From: Sphingomonas sp. Root241
Lineage (GTDB): Bacteria; Pseudomonadota; Alphaproteobacteria; Sphingomonadales; Sphingomonadaceae
NCBI RefSeq assembly: GCF_001428865.1
Contig: NZ_LMIV01000004.1
Coordinates: 66,061 to 130,060, forward strand
Length of the DNA: 64,000 nucleotides
Direction: 5' to 3'
Below are positions 1 through 7,183 of the stretch, piece by piece. Within the stretch, counting starts at the first letter, position 1, and every line of letters begins with the position of its first letter. The notes beneath the pieces were generated by a model that ran no database searches, was not told where the DNA came from, and worked only from the letters and a program-made list of their open reading frames with translations. A program made the position numbers and the translations under genes.

Positions 1-456
1 CGCGCCGGTCAGGAGGATCCGGCGCAGTTCGCGAATGCGAACGCGGCTCTGCGACGGGATCACGACCTGCGATCGATCCGCGAGGATCAGCGTGACGAAG
101 CTGTTCGTGGCGGTGGCGATGTCGGTGCCCTCGCCGATCACCGCGCCGGCGGCCGGCATGACCATGCGACCGGCGACCGTCAGGCTGACGGAGCCGCGAT
201 AGCTCGCCAGCCGGGCAGGTTCCACCTTGAAGCGCAGCCACGCGCGCGGGATGGTCAGCCGTCGCCCGACCGGCAACCGCTTTGGGTTGCGAATGCCCGC
301 GAGGCTGAGCAGCGCCCACCAGCGACGTTCGGGAACCAGGAAATTCTGGCTCAACCGGTCAAGCGTATCGCCGCGCCGCACGACATAGGTGATGACATCA
401 GCTTGCGGGGAAGGCGACACAGCGGCGGCGGTCTGCAGTGCGACCGCAAGAAACAT
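1..456 (-). CDS. LysM and FecR domain protein, C-terminus beyond window
   Basis: Reading the minus strand from the ATG at 456 gives an open frame of 152 codons running off the left edge. A short hydrophobic start (MFLAVALQTAAA) suggests a signal peptide. Residues about 22-70 match a LysM peptidoglycan-binding repeat (VITYVVRRGDTLDRLS, then NPKRLPVGRRLTIP). The following part resembles a FecR domain (RGSVSLTVAGRMVMPAAGA, LADRSQVVIPSQSRVRI). In related bacteria such envelope proteins are encoded beside sensor or cyclase genes; the partner would lie outside this window. The gene starts 2 bases after the stop of the response regulator on the same strand, so the two are probably co-transcribed. 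Partial; function inferred from domains only. Confidence 0.75.
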   Translation of the reverse strand, partial: MFLAVALQTAAAVSPSPQADVITYVVRRGDTLDRLSQNFLVPERRWWALLSLAGIRNPKRLPVGRRLTIPRAWLRFKVEPARLASYRGSVSLTVAGRMVMPAAGAVIGEGTDIATATNSFVTLILADRSQVVIPSQSRVRIRELRRILLTGA

Positions 457-458
457 GG

Positions 459-1154
459 TCACCCCTCTGCCCCGAAACGCTCCATGCGATAACCATAGCC
501 AGAAATCGCCACGATGCGGTAGCCATTCTCCGGTGTCAGCTTGAGCTTGGTGCGGATCCTCGAGACGTGCATGTCGAGCGTTCGAGTTGAGAGATCCGCG
601 GCGCTCTGCCAGATCGTCTCCAGCAGGTAGCTTCTCGAGAGCGCCCGGTGCATATTCTCGAACAGTGCAAGCGCCAGCTGGAACTCTTTCGCGCTGAGCG
701 AAACATCCTCGTCGCGGACTTGCACGCGCTCCGTGAGGCGATCAAAGGCATAGGGTCCGAAGTGAAGCACGCGCTCCTGAATGGCAGTGGGCATGGCGCG
801 CCGCAGCACCGCTTCGACCCTCGCGACGATCACTGATGCCGTTTCCGGCTTCACGACATAGTCGTCGGCGCCGGCGTGCAGTGCTGCTGCGACATCGTCC
901 TTGTCGGCCCGGCTGGTGAGCATGATGATGGCAGTTGCCCGGGAAACCGCGTCCCGAATTGATTTCAACAGATCCATTCCCGAGCTGTCGGGGAGATTCC
1001 AGTCGAGCAGGACCAGATCGAAGGTCTGGCGCCGCAACGCGGCCAGCAAAGCGGCACCGGTGCGATAGCCGATGCAGGAATGGCCGGCGGCTATCAGCGC
1101 GGTCGCCGCAAACTCAATGATGCTCTCGTCGTCATCGACTACAGCGATCCGCAT
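459..1154 (-). CDS. OmpR/PhoB-family response regulator
   Basis: A 231-residue two-domain DNA-binding regulator. The N-terminal receiver has the acidic pocket D7-D9, phospho-acceptor D51 (in LVLLDWNLP), T80 and K102 (DDYVVKP). Residues about 130-225 form a winged helix of the OmpR type (SAKEFQLALALFE, STRTLDMHVSRIRTKL, ISGYGYRM). No histidine kinase is next to it, so its partner is unknown. It is followed almost without gap by the LysM/FecR gene, suggesting that it controls or works with that envelope protein. Two sites with TGTAA half-sites at 10-base spacing lie in its upstream region, a pattern expected for this family, so autoregulation is plausible. Confidence 0.9.
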   Translation of the reverse strand: MRIAVVDDDESIIEFAATALIAAGHSCIGYRTGAALLAALRRQTFDLVLLDWNLPDSSGMDLLKSIRDAVSRATAIIMLTSRADKDDVAAALHAGADDYVVKPETASVIVARVEAVLRRAMPTAIQERVLHFGPYAFDRLTERVQVRDEDVSLSAKEFQLALALFENMHRALSRSYLLETIWQSAADLSTRTLDMHVSRIRTKLKLTPENGYRIVAISGYGYRMERFGAEG

Positions 1155-1373
1155 GCAGGGCCCTTATTCGGTCTCAACTGAGCCTGGCCTGAGGGGCCGT
1201 TCTGGATCGATCGGAATCGATCCCCGGCTGGCATGCCTCCTGCATCTGTCGAGCGGTGGCGCTTTGGCTCCGGGCCGCCCGGTGCTGCAGCTCGTATGCG
1301 GATGAACCGTGGGGCGCTGTCATCGACATGGGACGCTGCTAGCAACGTGCCGGGAGAGCGACAATCGCAGCCT

Positions 1374-1390
1374 TGTAAACAGTTGTAACG
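1374..1390 (+). promoter_or_regulatory. Putative OmpR-family binding site 1
   Basis: TGTAA occurs at 1374-1378 and again at 1384-1388, a direct repeat with 10-base spacing as is typical for tandem OmpR/PhoB dimers. The 16-base core 1375-1390 is the inverse of 1586-1601 with one mismatch. Binding by the neighbouring regulator is an inference. Confidence 0.45.
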
Positions 1391-1585
1391 CCGCCGCGCC
1401 CGTCGGAACCCGCCAGTCCGTGCCGAGCCGCCGTGAGGGGCGATCGCCCGTTGGCGCGCCGGCCCCGGAAACTGCCTCGAATTCGGACGAATCGGATCGC
1501 GTCGGCTCGGCTGACGACTTCGCGTACCTCTCGCTGGCGTCATTCGGCAATCCGCACAGGTGGAAGCCAGGAAGTCGGTAAATCC

Positions 1586-1601
1586 CGTTACAACAGTTTA
1601 C
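1586..1601 (-). promoter_or_regulatory. Putative OmpR-family binding site 2
   Basis: CGTTACAACAGTTTAC is the reverse complement of the site at 1375-1390 except for one central base. It lies about 40 bases before the start codon of the rightward receiver gene, so it could control that gene while site 1 serves the leftward regulator. Confidence 0.45.
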
Positions 1602-1641
1602 TAGTGTTCGCAGTTCTTTGGGGAGTAGTTTTGCCTTCGCA

Positions 1642-2133
1642 ATGAGCCCCGCATCCCATCTTGCCGAAAATAACCTGGCATATCGCACGAATATACTCGT
1701 GGTGGAGGATGACGTCCGGGTGCGTTCGCAGATCAGCCAATATCTCCGATTGCGGGGCTTCGCGGTGTTTGAAGCTGCCAGCGGCGATGATGCATTGGAG
1801 TTCCTTGGTCGCGGCGACGCCGGCATCGCCTGCGTATTCTCGGACGTCCAGATGCCGGGAAACTGTGACGGAATCCAGCTTGCGCGCTGGATCATAGAGA
1901 ATCGGCCTGGCGTTCCGGTCCTTCTCACTTCGGGCAGTTGCCGCGCGGAGGATCTCGATCCAGCCCTGCGCGAGACATTGCGTATAGTCCCGAAGCCTTA
2001 CCGGGGTCATGCAGTGGAGGCCGGCATCGTAGCATCGGTGGAGCGGTTTCACCGTCGCGCATCGACGATTTCAACTGCTTGGCCGAAGCATGGCCATGGT
2101 ACGACCGAACAAGGACACACCCCTATAGCCTGA
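1642..2133 (+). CDS. Stand-alone receiver-domain protein (CheY-like)
   Basis: A 163-residue protein that is almost entirely one receiver domain: acidic pocket in ILVVEDD (residues 18-24), phospho-acceptor D68 (FSDVQMPG), PVLLTSGS for the conserved Thr/Ser and RIVPKPY for the conserved lysine. There is no output domain, so it would act by protein interaction or as a phosphate sink. An alternative start is a TTG 24 bases upstream; the ATG at 1642 is chosen, with a GGGGAG stretch at 1619-1624 somewhat far upstream. The last 30 residues are polar and look disordered. It precedes the Crp/Fnr-type gene by about 140 bases. Partner kinase unknown. Confidence 0.8.
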   Translation: MSPASHLAENNLAYRTNILVVEDDVRVRSQISQYLRLRGFAVFEAASGDDALEFLGRGDAGIACVFSDVQMPGNCDGIQLARWIIENRPGVPVLLTSGSCRAEDLDPALRETLRIVPKPYRGHAVEAGIVASVERFHRRASTISTAWPKHGHGTTEQGHTPIA

Positions 2134-2272
2134 TAGAAGCAACTTGCCGCCCCCATCCGGGCCCGATCGGCCGGGATCATTCGAATTGCCTTGCTGCCGC
2201 GCCTGGCCAACAAGTTGACGATCGTTCTCTGGCGCGCGATCCTGCGGCAACGTCTTTTAGAATGAACACGCC

Positions 2273-2923
2273 TTGAGCCTAAGTGCATTCATCGAGCGCA
2301 TCTTCGATTGCTCTGCCGAAGCGGCGCATCAGATCGAATCTCGCGCCCGGCTGCGCTTCTATTCGACAGGGGCGACGATCGTGCACCAAGGTGAGCGATG
2401 CCAGGACGTGTATCTGTTGGTCCTGGGGAGAGCACGGTCCTTCGTAGTAGCTCCCGATGGCATGCTGGTCCGCTTCTACGACTTTTTGCCCGGCGATCTG
2501 TTCGGCGCGCTTTCCGCATCGGATGGACAGATCCATCTCAGCGAAATCTCCGCGCTGGAAAATCTCGATTCCGCAGTTTTCAGCGGGACTGATTTCCTCA
2601 TTCTGTTGGAAACGCATGCCTGTGTGGGTCTCGCGCTTTCGCGGGGGCTGCTGCGCCAGCTCGAACGGATATCGGAGCAGATGCTATCGCGCACGACCCT
2701 TTCGGCAGCCGGGCGCGTTCACGAGGAACTGCTCCGCCTAGCCGAGGGGGGCACGACGATCTCTCCTCCGCCGGTGCTCTCCGAATTGGCCGCGCGCATT
2801 TACACCACACGCGAGACGGCATCCCGGACGATCAGCGCACTCGAGCGACGCGGGATCGTTCGCCGCGATGCCGAAGCCCTGGTGATCGTCGCGCCGGGCC
2901 GTCTGGCGGAAATGGTGATCTAG
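2273..2923 (+). CDS. Crp/Fnr-family transcriptional regulator
   Basis: A 216-residue regulator. Residues about 20-120 form a cyclic-nucleotide-binding-like beta barrel (TGATIVHQGERCQDVYLLVLGRA, FYDFLPGDLFG). Residues 145-210 form the Crp winged helix with recognition helix TRETASRTISALERRGIV. No cysteine cluster of the FNR type is seen, so the ligand is unknown. The start is a TTG: an in-frame stop lies 15 bases upstream, so no ATG is available. A four-codon ORF (ATG at 2262) ends by overlapping this TTG. The stop overlaps the stop of the convergent SLOG gene by 4 bases. A palindrome with Fnr spacing at 6740-6757, in the divergent promoter of the TIR locus, is an attractive target. Confidence 0.85.
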   Translation: MSLSAFIERIFDCSAEAAHQIESRARLRFYSTGATIVHQGERCQDVYLLVLGRARSFVVAPDGMLVRFYDFLPGDLFGALSASDGQIHLSEISALENLDSAVFSGTDFLILLETHACVGLALSRGLLRQLERISEQMLSRTTLSAAGRVHEELLRLAEGGTTISPPPVLSELAARIYTTRETASRTISALERRGIVRRDAEALVIVAPGRLAEMVI

Positions 2924-4515
2924 CGTTCGCGCAGGGCGTAGAGCGCGAGCGGCTGATCCTGCGCCGTACCGGACAATTCGCCGACCAGTTCCAGCCGTGC
3001 GGGGTCGTCCATTCGCGCGCTTGCGGCGAAAGCGGCCCCGAGATGCTCGGAGAAATAGATTGCCGTCGGGGATGTGACGTCGAGCACCCTGCCGACGCGC
3101 AACGTTGCGCCTCCGAGCGCGACGACGCCACCGCCGAACGGGGCGGGCATGAAGCGCAGGACGCCTAGGTCTCCTGCGATGCGGACCGGTCCGCTGGCCA
3201 TGAGCACGGTTCGTAGCCGGACCGCTTCGGATGCAGCCTCCTCAGCCGATCCGAAGTAAAGCATCACTCCGTCGCTGCGCCAGCTCGGGGGCGCGATCAA
3301 TCCGGGCGGTTCGGACAGCATCGCCAGCCGCTCCGCCATCCGCTCGCCTGCGGTGTCGCCACCTGGTTCGCGGAGACTGACGGCAATAACCGCCGCAAGC
3401 CGCCGGTCGCGCGCTTCGCGCTTCGGACGACTGCGCCCGATGGGCATGTGGCCGGTATCGAGCACATGCTGTCTCCGTCCGGTCGCCGCCCAGATGCGCG
3501 CGAGACGTGCGCTGTTCGGCGCGGTCGGCACGCCCTGCGGGGCAGCGCTGATGATGAGTTGCACGGCGCGAGTCTGCAGCTGACGGGCACGCATCACGGC
3601 GCCTCCCATGGCGAGCTCGTCGGCGAGTTCGCCCATAAGTGCATCGCTCGACTCGCCTTCCTCGTCAATCTCGCGGACCGTTGTCGCCTGCGACAGGATC
3701 GCATCGAAGCGGGCAGCGTCGCGGCCGAAAGCTTCGACCGATCGACGCAAGAACGCCGCGCGATCGGTCGGAAGCGTAATATGAAGCTCTGCTCCCCGCG
3801 CGAGTAGCCGCTCGGCGATCAGCATATCAGCGCCAGCGGCCAGCGACCCGAAGCCGAAACCGATATTCTCGGCCGCGAGCATGGAGTCGATCCGGCCAAT
3901 CTGCTCGGCATCCTCCTCGATGCGCATCTGCCCGGCATAATGGAGCGTGTGCGGTGGGCGATAGGCGTCGAGCCAGCTTTGATCGAGCTGCAGCTCGGTC
4001 AGGATCGTCGCGAACTGCCGGAGCGTGGTGGCATGATCCTCCCAGGCGCGCGGCGCCAGAGCCACGGCGCCGCGGAACGCGGCTTCGGCGGCGTCGCGCG
4101 CGCCGCCCAGCAGCAGCGCCTCAGCGCGCGTCGCCTCAAGATAATAGGGTGTGTCAGGTTCGCCGATGCTCGCGTCGAGCAACGCGACCGCATCGTCCGC
4201 CAGCTGTTGTGCGGTGTCGCGTGCGCCGGCGATCAGCGATAGCGTCGCGGCGTTGATCAGCGGATAGGTCGCCGGACGGAGACGCGCTGCGGCCGCATAA
4301 GCATCCGCCGCCTGCGCCGCTGCTTCGCGCCGTGCAGTGCCCGACAGGCTCAGCGCACGGTCCTTGAGCAGCCGGCCGCGCAGCGCGAGCACGGCCGGAT
4401 CATCCTCCACCCGATCGAATCCCGCGGAGCGGAAGAGCTGCCACGCCAGCTCTTCCGCTCCGGACCGTGCCAGCGCGGTGATCGATATCAGCGTCGGCCG
4501 AAGCGTGTCCGTCAT
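2920..4515 (-). CDS. TPR-SLOG protein with degenerate nucleotide-cyclase-like C-terminus
   Basis: 531 residues in three parts. Residues 1-185 are Ala-rich helical repeats resembling TPRs of the TRAFs-binding type. Residues about 188-325 look like a SLOG/Rossmann nucleotide-binding domain: LHYAGQM, then GFGFGSLAAGADMLIAERLLARG, then ELHITLP. Residues about 370-530 resemble a class III cyclase homology domain (DGVMLYFGSAEEAA, VRIAGDLGVLRF, IYFSEHLGAAF), but the first strand reads RRLAAVIAVSL and lacks the metal-binding aspartate, so catalysis is doubtful. It is the last gene of the TIR operon, 35 bases after the 186-residue gene. By analogy with ThsA, SLOG domains can sense nucleotide signals made by TIR enzymes; that role here is inference. 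Domain boundaries are approximate. Confidence 0.7.
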   Translation of the reverse strand: MTDTLRPTLISITALARSGAEELAWQLFRSAGFDRVEDDPAVLALRGRLLKDRALSLSGTARREAAAQAADAYAAAARLRPATYPLINAATLSLIAGARDTAQQLADDAVALLDASIGEPDTPYYLEATRAEALLLGGARDAAEAAFRGAVALAPRAWEDHATTLRQFATILTELQLDQSWLDAYRPPHTLHYAGQMRIEEDAEQIGRIDSMLAAENIGFGFGSLAAGADMLIAERLLARGAELHITLPTDRAAFLRRSVEAFGRDAARFDAILSQATTVREIDEEGESSDALMGELADELAMGGAVMRARQLQTRAVQLIISAAPQGVPTAPNSARLARIWAATGRRQHVLDTGHMPIGRSRPKREARDRRLAAVIAVSLREPGGDTAGERMAERLAMLSEPPGLIAPPSWRSDGVMLYFGSAEEAASEAVRLRTVLMASGPVRIAGDLGVLRFMPAPFGGGVVALGGATLRVGRVLDVTSPTAIYFSEHLGAAFAASARMDDPARLELVGELSGTAQDQPLALYALRER

Positions 4516-4550
4516 GAGGGAATTTGGATCATGTTATCCGGCATCTCCTC

Positions 4551-5111
4551 TCAACCGCCTCGATTCTCGACATCCGGATCGATAATCACGGGGAGCCGAC
4601 GTACGTTCCCGCTGGCATCTCGGTCGAGGAAGTTGATGTGCAGATTGATGCTGTGCCGAACTCGATCGTCTTCAGCGGGCCGGTCCGGAAAGGGAGTCCT
4701 GGCGCAGAAGGAAACGGCTGCAATCCTTCCGCCCTGCGAGTGGGGAATGAGGCGGTAATACTGCCCGCCCAGATCTTCCTTGGTAGTGACGCCGTCCCTT
4801 GCATCGAATTCCCAGAAATCGCCCTCCAGTTTCAGGACGATGTAGCATTTCTTAGAAATTGGGAAGTCGAGCGGCGTTGGATTTCGAGTAAATGGTACTG
4901 ATCCTGCGACAAATTTGGCGATGACATCTTCAGGCCTTTCGCCCGGTTTCAATTCGTATCCCGGGATGCCGCCTTCCGTGTTTTCGATGTGGAAGGTCAA
5001 TGCCGGCGTGGGGCCGTTGGCGGGGCCGGCTGATTTGATATAGAGCGCCATCAATTTGATGTGACGGATATCGTTTTCGGGTGTGCCGGAGGGCAGTGGT
5101 AGTGCGCTCAT
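4551..5111 (-). CDS. Conserved-looking hypothetical protein in TIR operon
   Basis: A 186-residue soluble protein with no signal peptide or membrane segment. I do not recognise a family. It is rich in beta-prone, aromatic stretches (CYIVLKLEGDFWEFDARDG, GQYYRLIPHSQ, HSINLHINFLDRD) and ends in a polar tail, suggesting a beta-sandwich. Its ATG overlaps the stop of the upstream TIR gene by 4 bases (ATGA), which implies translational coupling, and the SLOG gene follows 35 bases downstream. Tight placement between a TIR enzyme and a SLOG protein suggests a role in the same pathway, for example as an adaptor or ligand-handling protein, but nothing in the sequence proves this. Confidence 0.75.
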   Translation of the reverse strand: MSALPLPSGTPENDIRHIKLMALYIKSAGPANGPTPALTFHIENTEGGIPGYELKPGERPEDVIAKFVAGSVPFTRNPTPLDFPISKKCYIVLKLEGDFWEFDARDGVTTKEDLGGQYYRLIPHSQGGRIAAVSFCARTPFPDRPAEDDRVRHSINLHINFLDRDASGNVRRLPVIIDPDVENRGG

Positions 5112-6676
5112 CGTGTTTCTCCTGCTCGAGAGGGTACGCGACGCAACTCCAACCGCATTTCGTCGAGCGTCGCGGCCAATCCTCGATTGGCCGGATCGCC
5201 GGCGACGAGCTTTTCAAGATCCTGGATCGCCTGCCGCAGGCGCACGGTACCCGCCTCGACGGCGCCCATTTCGCGCTCCAGCGCGGCGGTCGCGCGCTCT
5301 GACCAGATGCGTTTGCGCTGCAATTGCGCATCGTCCGGTTCGGCCGCGAGGAGCCGTTGAAGGATGGCGCTTTCCGCCACGCGGTGGCGGCCGGCAGCAG
5401 GAAGATCGTGGAGCAGTTTGCGATAGGCATCCGCCACCCAGGCATGGCGATTTGCCACGTCCAGCTGACTTTGCCGTTCGTTGGGCGCCAGCACCGCTGC
5501 ACGCTCCATCGCTCGAAGCGATTTCAGGCAAAGCTCGATCAGACCCGAGAGGCGCTTCTGCTTCTGGCGCAATGTGCAGAGGTTTCCCGTGGCATAGCCG
5601 ATCTCGCGCAGGCTCCGCACATCGCTCGGGGCGACCGCGAGAAGTCGTTCGGCGAGCTGGGCATAACGTTGGAAGCCCGCATCCGCGGCGGTGAGGTCGT
5701 CACGTCTCCACGCAAGATCGCCGATCCAATATTCGCTCTGCGCATGCGCGAAAATGATGTCGGGATCCTTTGGCGCCCGCGCGAGCAGGGCTCCAGTGGT
5801 GCGCCGCGCCTCGATGAAGGCGCCGGATGCATTGGCATAATCCTCGCGGTCGAGATCGTCCTCGCCCATGTCGTGCAGGATCTGCGAGCGCCGGGCCAAC
5901 TCGCCCGGACGCAGGTTGGCGAGATCCTGCGCGGAATAATAAGCCAGCGCGCGCCGATTGGCGGCGGTGAGGACATCGAGGCGGTTCACCGCCTTCAATC
6001 GCTCGCGCAGATCGGTTTGCATGAACTCGACCAGCCCTTCCGCGGCCGTCCGCCGCTGTTCCGCCTCGTGCCGCGCGCGAATCGCGACGACACTCAACGC
6101 CGTCAGCGCTAGCAGGCCGACCAGCGCCGCGACCGTGACGGCCGTCACGCGCCGCAACCGGCGCTGCGCGTCGCGTTGCACGAGCTCGCCCAGCGGCACC
6201 CCGGCGAGACCGGCGAGCAGCTTGAGCAGGCCCAGCCGGCGGCCGTCGCCCTGCTTGCGGAAATCCGCCGCCAAGGGCTCGTTGTGTTCGGCGAGCGCAG
6301 GCCCGGGAAATGCGTCGGTGGGCTCGCCGTCGACCAAGGCAAGCAGCAGCGGCGACTCTGGATGTGATTCGCGAAAGGCTTCGATTTCGCGTGCGACCCA
6401 AAGCGAGGCCGCGGCAGCGGGCGAGCAGACGACGATCAGGGCTTCCGAAACCTCGATTGCACGCCGTACTGCCTCGCTGAGGCTCGTGGCCGCGGCGAAT
6501 TCCTCCCGATCGCGGAAGATGGGGCCGAGCCGGGCCGGGACGGTGCCGAAAGAGCCCGGCTGTCCGGTCAGGCGGCGGGGAAAGCGATAGGTTTCGAGGC
6601 GTCGATGCAACCAGCGTGCGATCTTCGCATCCTGATGGCTGTAGCTGATGAACGCGCGATAGCGTTCCCCGGTCAT
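5108..6676 (-). CDS. TIR-domain membrane protein with C-terminal TPR region
   Basis: 522 residues. Residues 1-135 form a TIR domain: YRAFISYSHQD at the first strand, IFRDREEF at the BB-loop region, and SLWVAREIEAF containing E97 at the position of the catalytic glutamate of TIR NADases. Residues 178-199 are one membrane helix, preceded by a basic stretch (QRRLRRVT) that would keep the TIR domain in the cytoplasm and place the rest in the periplasm. Residues about 205-510 are helical repeats resembling TPRs. It is the first gene of a three-gene leftward operon with the 186-residue protein and the SLOG protein. NAD cleavage or signal synthesis is predicted from family knowledge only. Confidence 0.85.
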   Translation of the reverse strand: MTGERYRAFISYSHQDAKIARWLHRRLETYRFPRRLTGQPGSFGTVPARLGPIFRDREEFAAATSLSEAVRRAIEVSEALIVVCSPAAAASLWVAREIEAFRESHPESPLLLALVDGEPTDAFPGPALAEHNEPLAADFRKQGDGRRLGLLKLLAGLAGVPLGELVQRDAQRRLRRVTAVTVAALVGLLALTALSVVAIRARHEAEQRRTAAEGLVEFMQTDLRERLKAVNRLDVLTAANRRALAYYSAQDLANLRPGELARRSQILHDMGEDDLDREDYANASGAFIEARRTTGALLARAPKDPDIIFAHAQSEYWIGDLAWRRDDLTAADAGFQRYAQLAERLLAVAPSDVRSLREIGYATGNLCTLRQKQKRLSGLIELCLKSLRAMERAAVLAPNERQSQLDVANRHAWVADAYRKLLHDLPAAGRHRVAESAILQRLLAAEPDDAQLQRKRIWSERATAALEREMGAVEAGTVRLRQAIQDLEKLVAGDPANRGLAATLDEMRLELRRVPSRAGETR

Positions 6677-6739
6677 GACGCCCCCCTGTCCCCGTCGGAA
6701 AGGTGCCAGAGCGGAATAGAGGTGGCAATACGCGCCCTG

Positions 6740-6757
6740 GCGTGATCGCCATCACGC
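6740..6757. promoter_or_regulatory. Palindrome with Crp/Fnr-type spacing
   Basis: GCGTGAT-CGCC-ATCACGC is a perfect inverted repeat of 7 bases with a 4-base centre. The core GTGAT-N4-ATCAC has the same spacing as the Fnr box TTGAT-N4-ATCAA. It lies midway in the 151-base gap between the divergent TIR operon and the small-membrane-protein operon, so one bound dimer could control both. The Crp/Fnr-type gene at 2273-2923 is the obvious candidate regulator, by proximity only. Confidence 0.5.
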
Positions 6758-6827
6758 GCTCCCCTTCCTTGCTTGGCCTATCCTCTACGCACCGCATTCC
6801 TGCGACGCATTCTGGAAGGGGAAGGAA

Positions 6828-7151
6828 ATGACCGACATCGTGCTGAAAAATTACGCCGCGGCGCTCAACGATCGCGTTGATGAGCTCGCGCAGGCGACCG
6901 ACGAGGCAAGTGTTCAGAACGTGCTCGACCGCACAGAGGCCGAAGTCACTCGCAACACGCCCCTGCCGAACACCTTTGTGTACAGGGCCACCGTTCTGGT
7001 GCTCGGGGCGAGCGTACTGAGTGTGATCGCCGGACAGATATTGATCACGCTCACGCCGAACGGTCCTCAAATCCCCGACGGCCTCATCGCGATCGGCTCG
7101 GCCGCGATCGGCGCGCTCGCCGGCCTGCTTGCCCCCGTGGGGTCCCGCTAG
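6828..7151 (+). CDS. Small membrane protein with two predicted helices
   Basis: A 107-residue protein of unknown family. Residues 1-48 are a soluble, acidic, helix-prone segment. Residues about 53-75 and 84-103 are hydrophobic, Gly/Ala-rich membrane helices. The start has a strong ribosome site (AGGGGAAGGAA) just upstream. It is the first gene of a rightward operon with a lipoprotein and a trypsin-like protease, and is divergent from the TIR operon. A small hairpin membrane protein beside a TIR/SLOG operon could be a membrane effector or an anchor for a partner; this is a guess from context. Confidence 0.7.
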   Translation: MTDIVLKNYAAALNDRVDELAQATDEASVQNVLDRTEAEVTRNTPLPNTFVYRATVLVLGASVLSVIAGQILITLTPNGPQIPDGLIAIGSAAIGALAGLLAPVGSR

Positions 7152-7183
7152 ATGCGCTTCACCCACAGGTCAGGAGAGATGCC

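Larger units (their letters stand above)
1155..1641. promoter_or_regulatory. Divergent regulatory region between two response regulators
   Basis: This stretch of nearly 490 bases has no convincing gene. It separates the leftward OmpR-type regulator from the rightward receiver protein and must carry both promoters. Two near-identical 16-base sites in opposite orientation are visible at 1375-1390 and 1586-1601, described as separate entries. Confidence 0.5.

Noticed and set aside
2920..6676. Calling this operon canonical Thoeris
   Set aside because: The TIR and SLOG domains fit, but the SLOG protein has neither the Sir2 nor the typical membrane effector part of ThsA, and extra genes are present; only the analogy is kept.
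5700..7166. 488-codon minus-strand frame overlapping the TIR gene and the small membrane gene
   Set aside because: It is a different frame over the TIR N-terminus, crosses the divergent promoter and lacks motifs.
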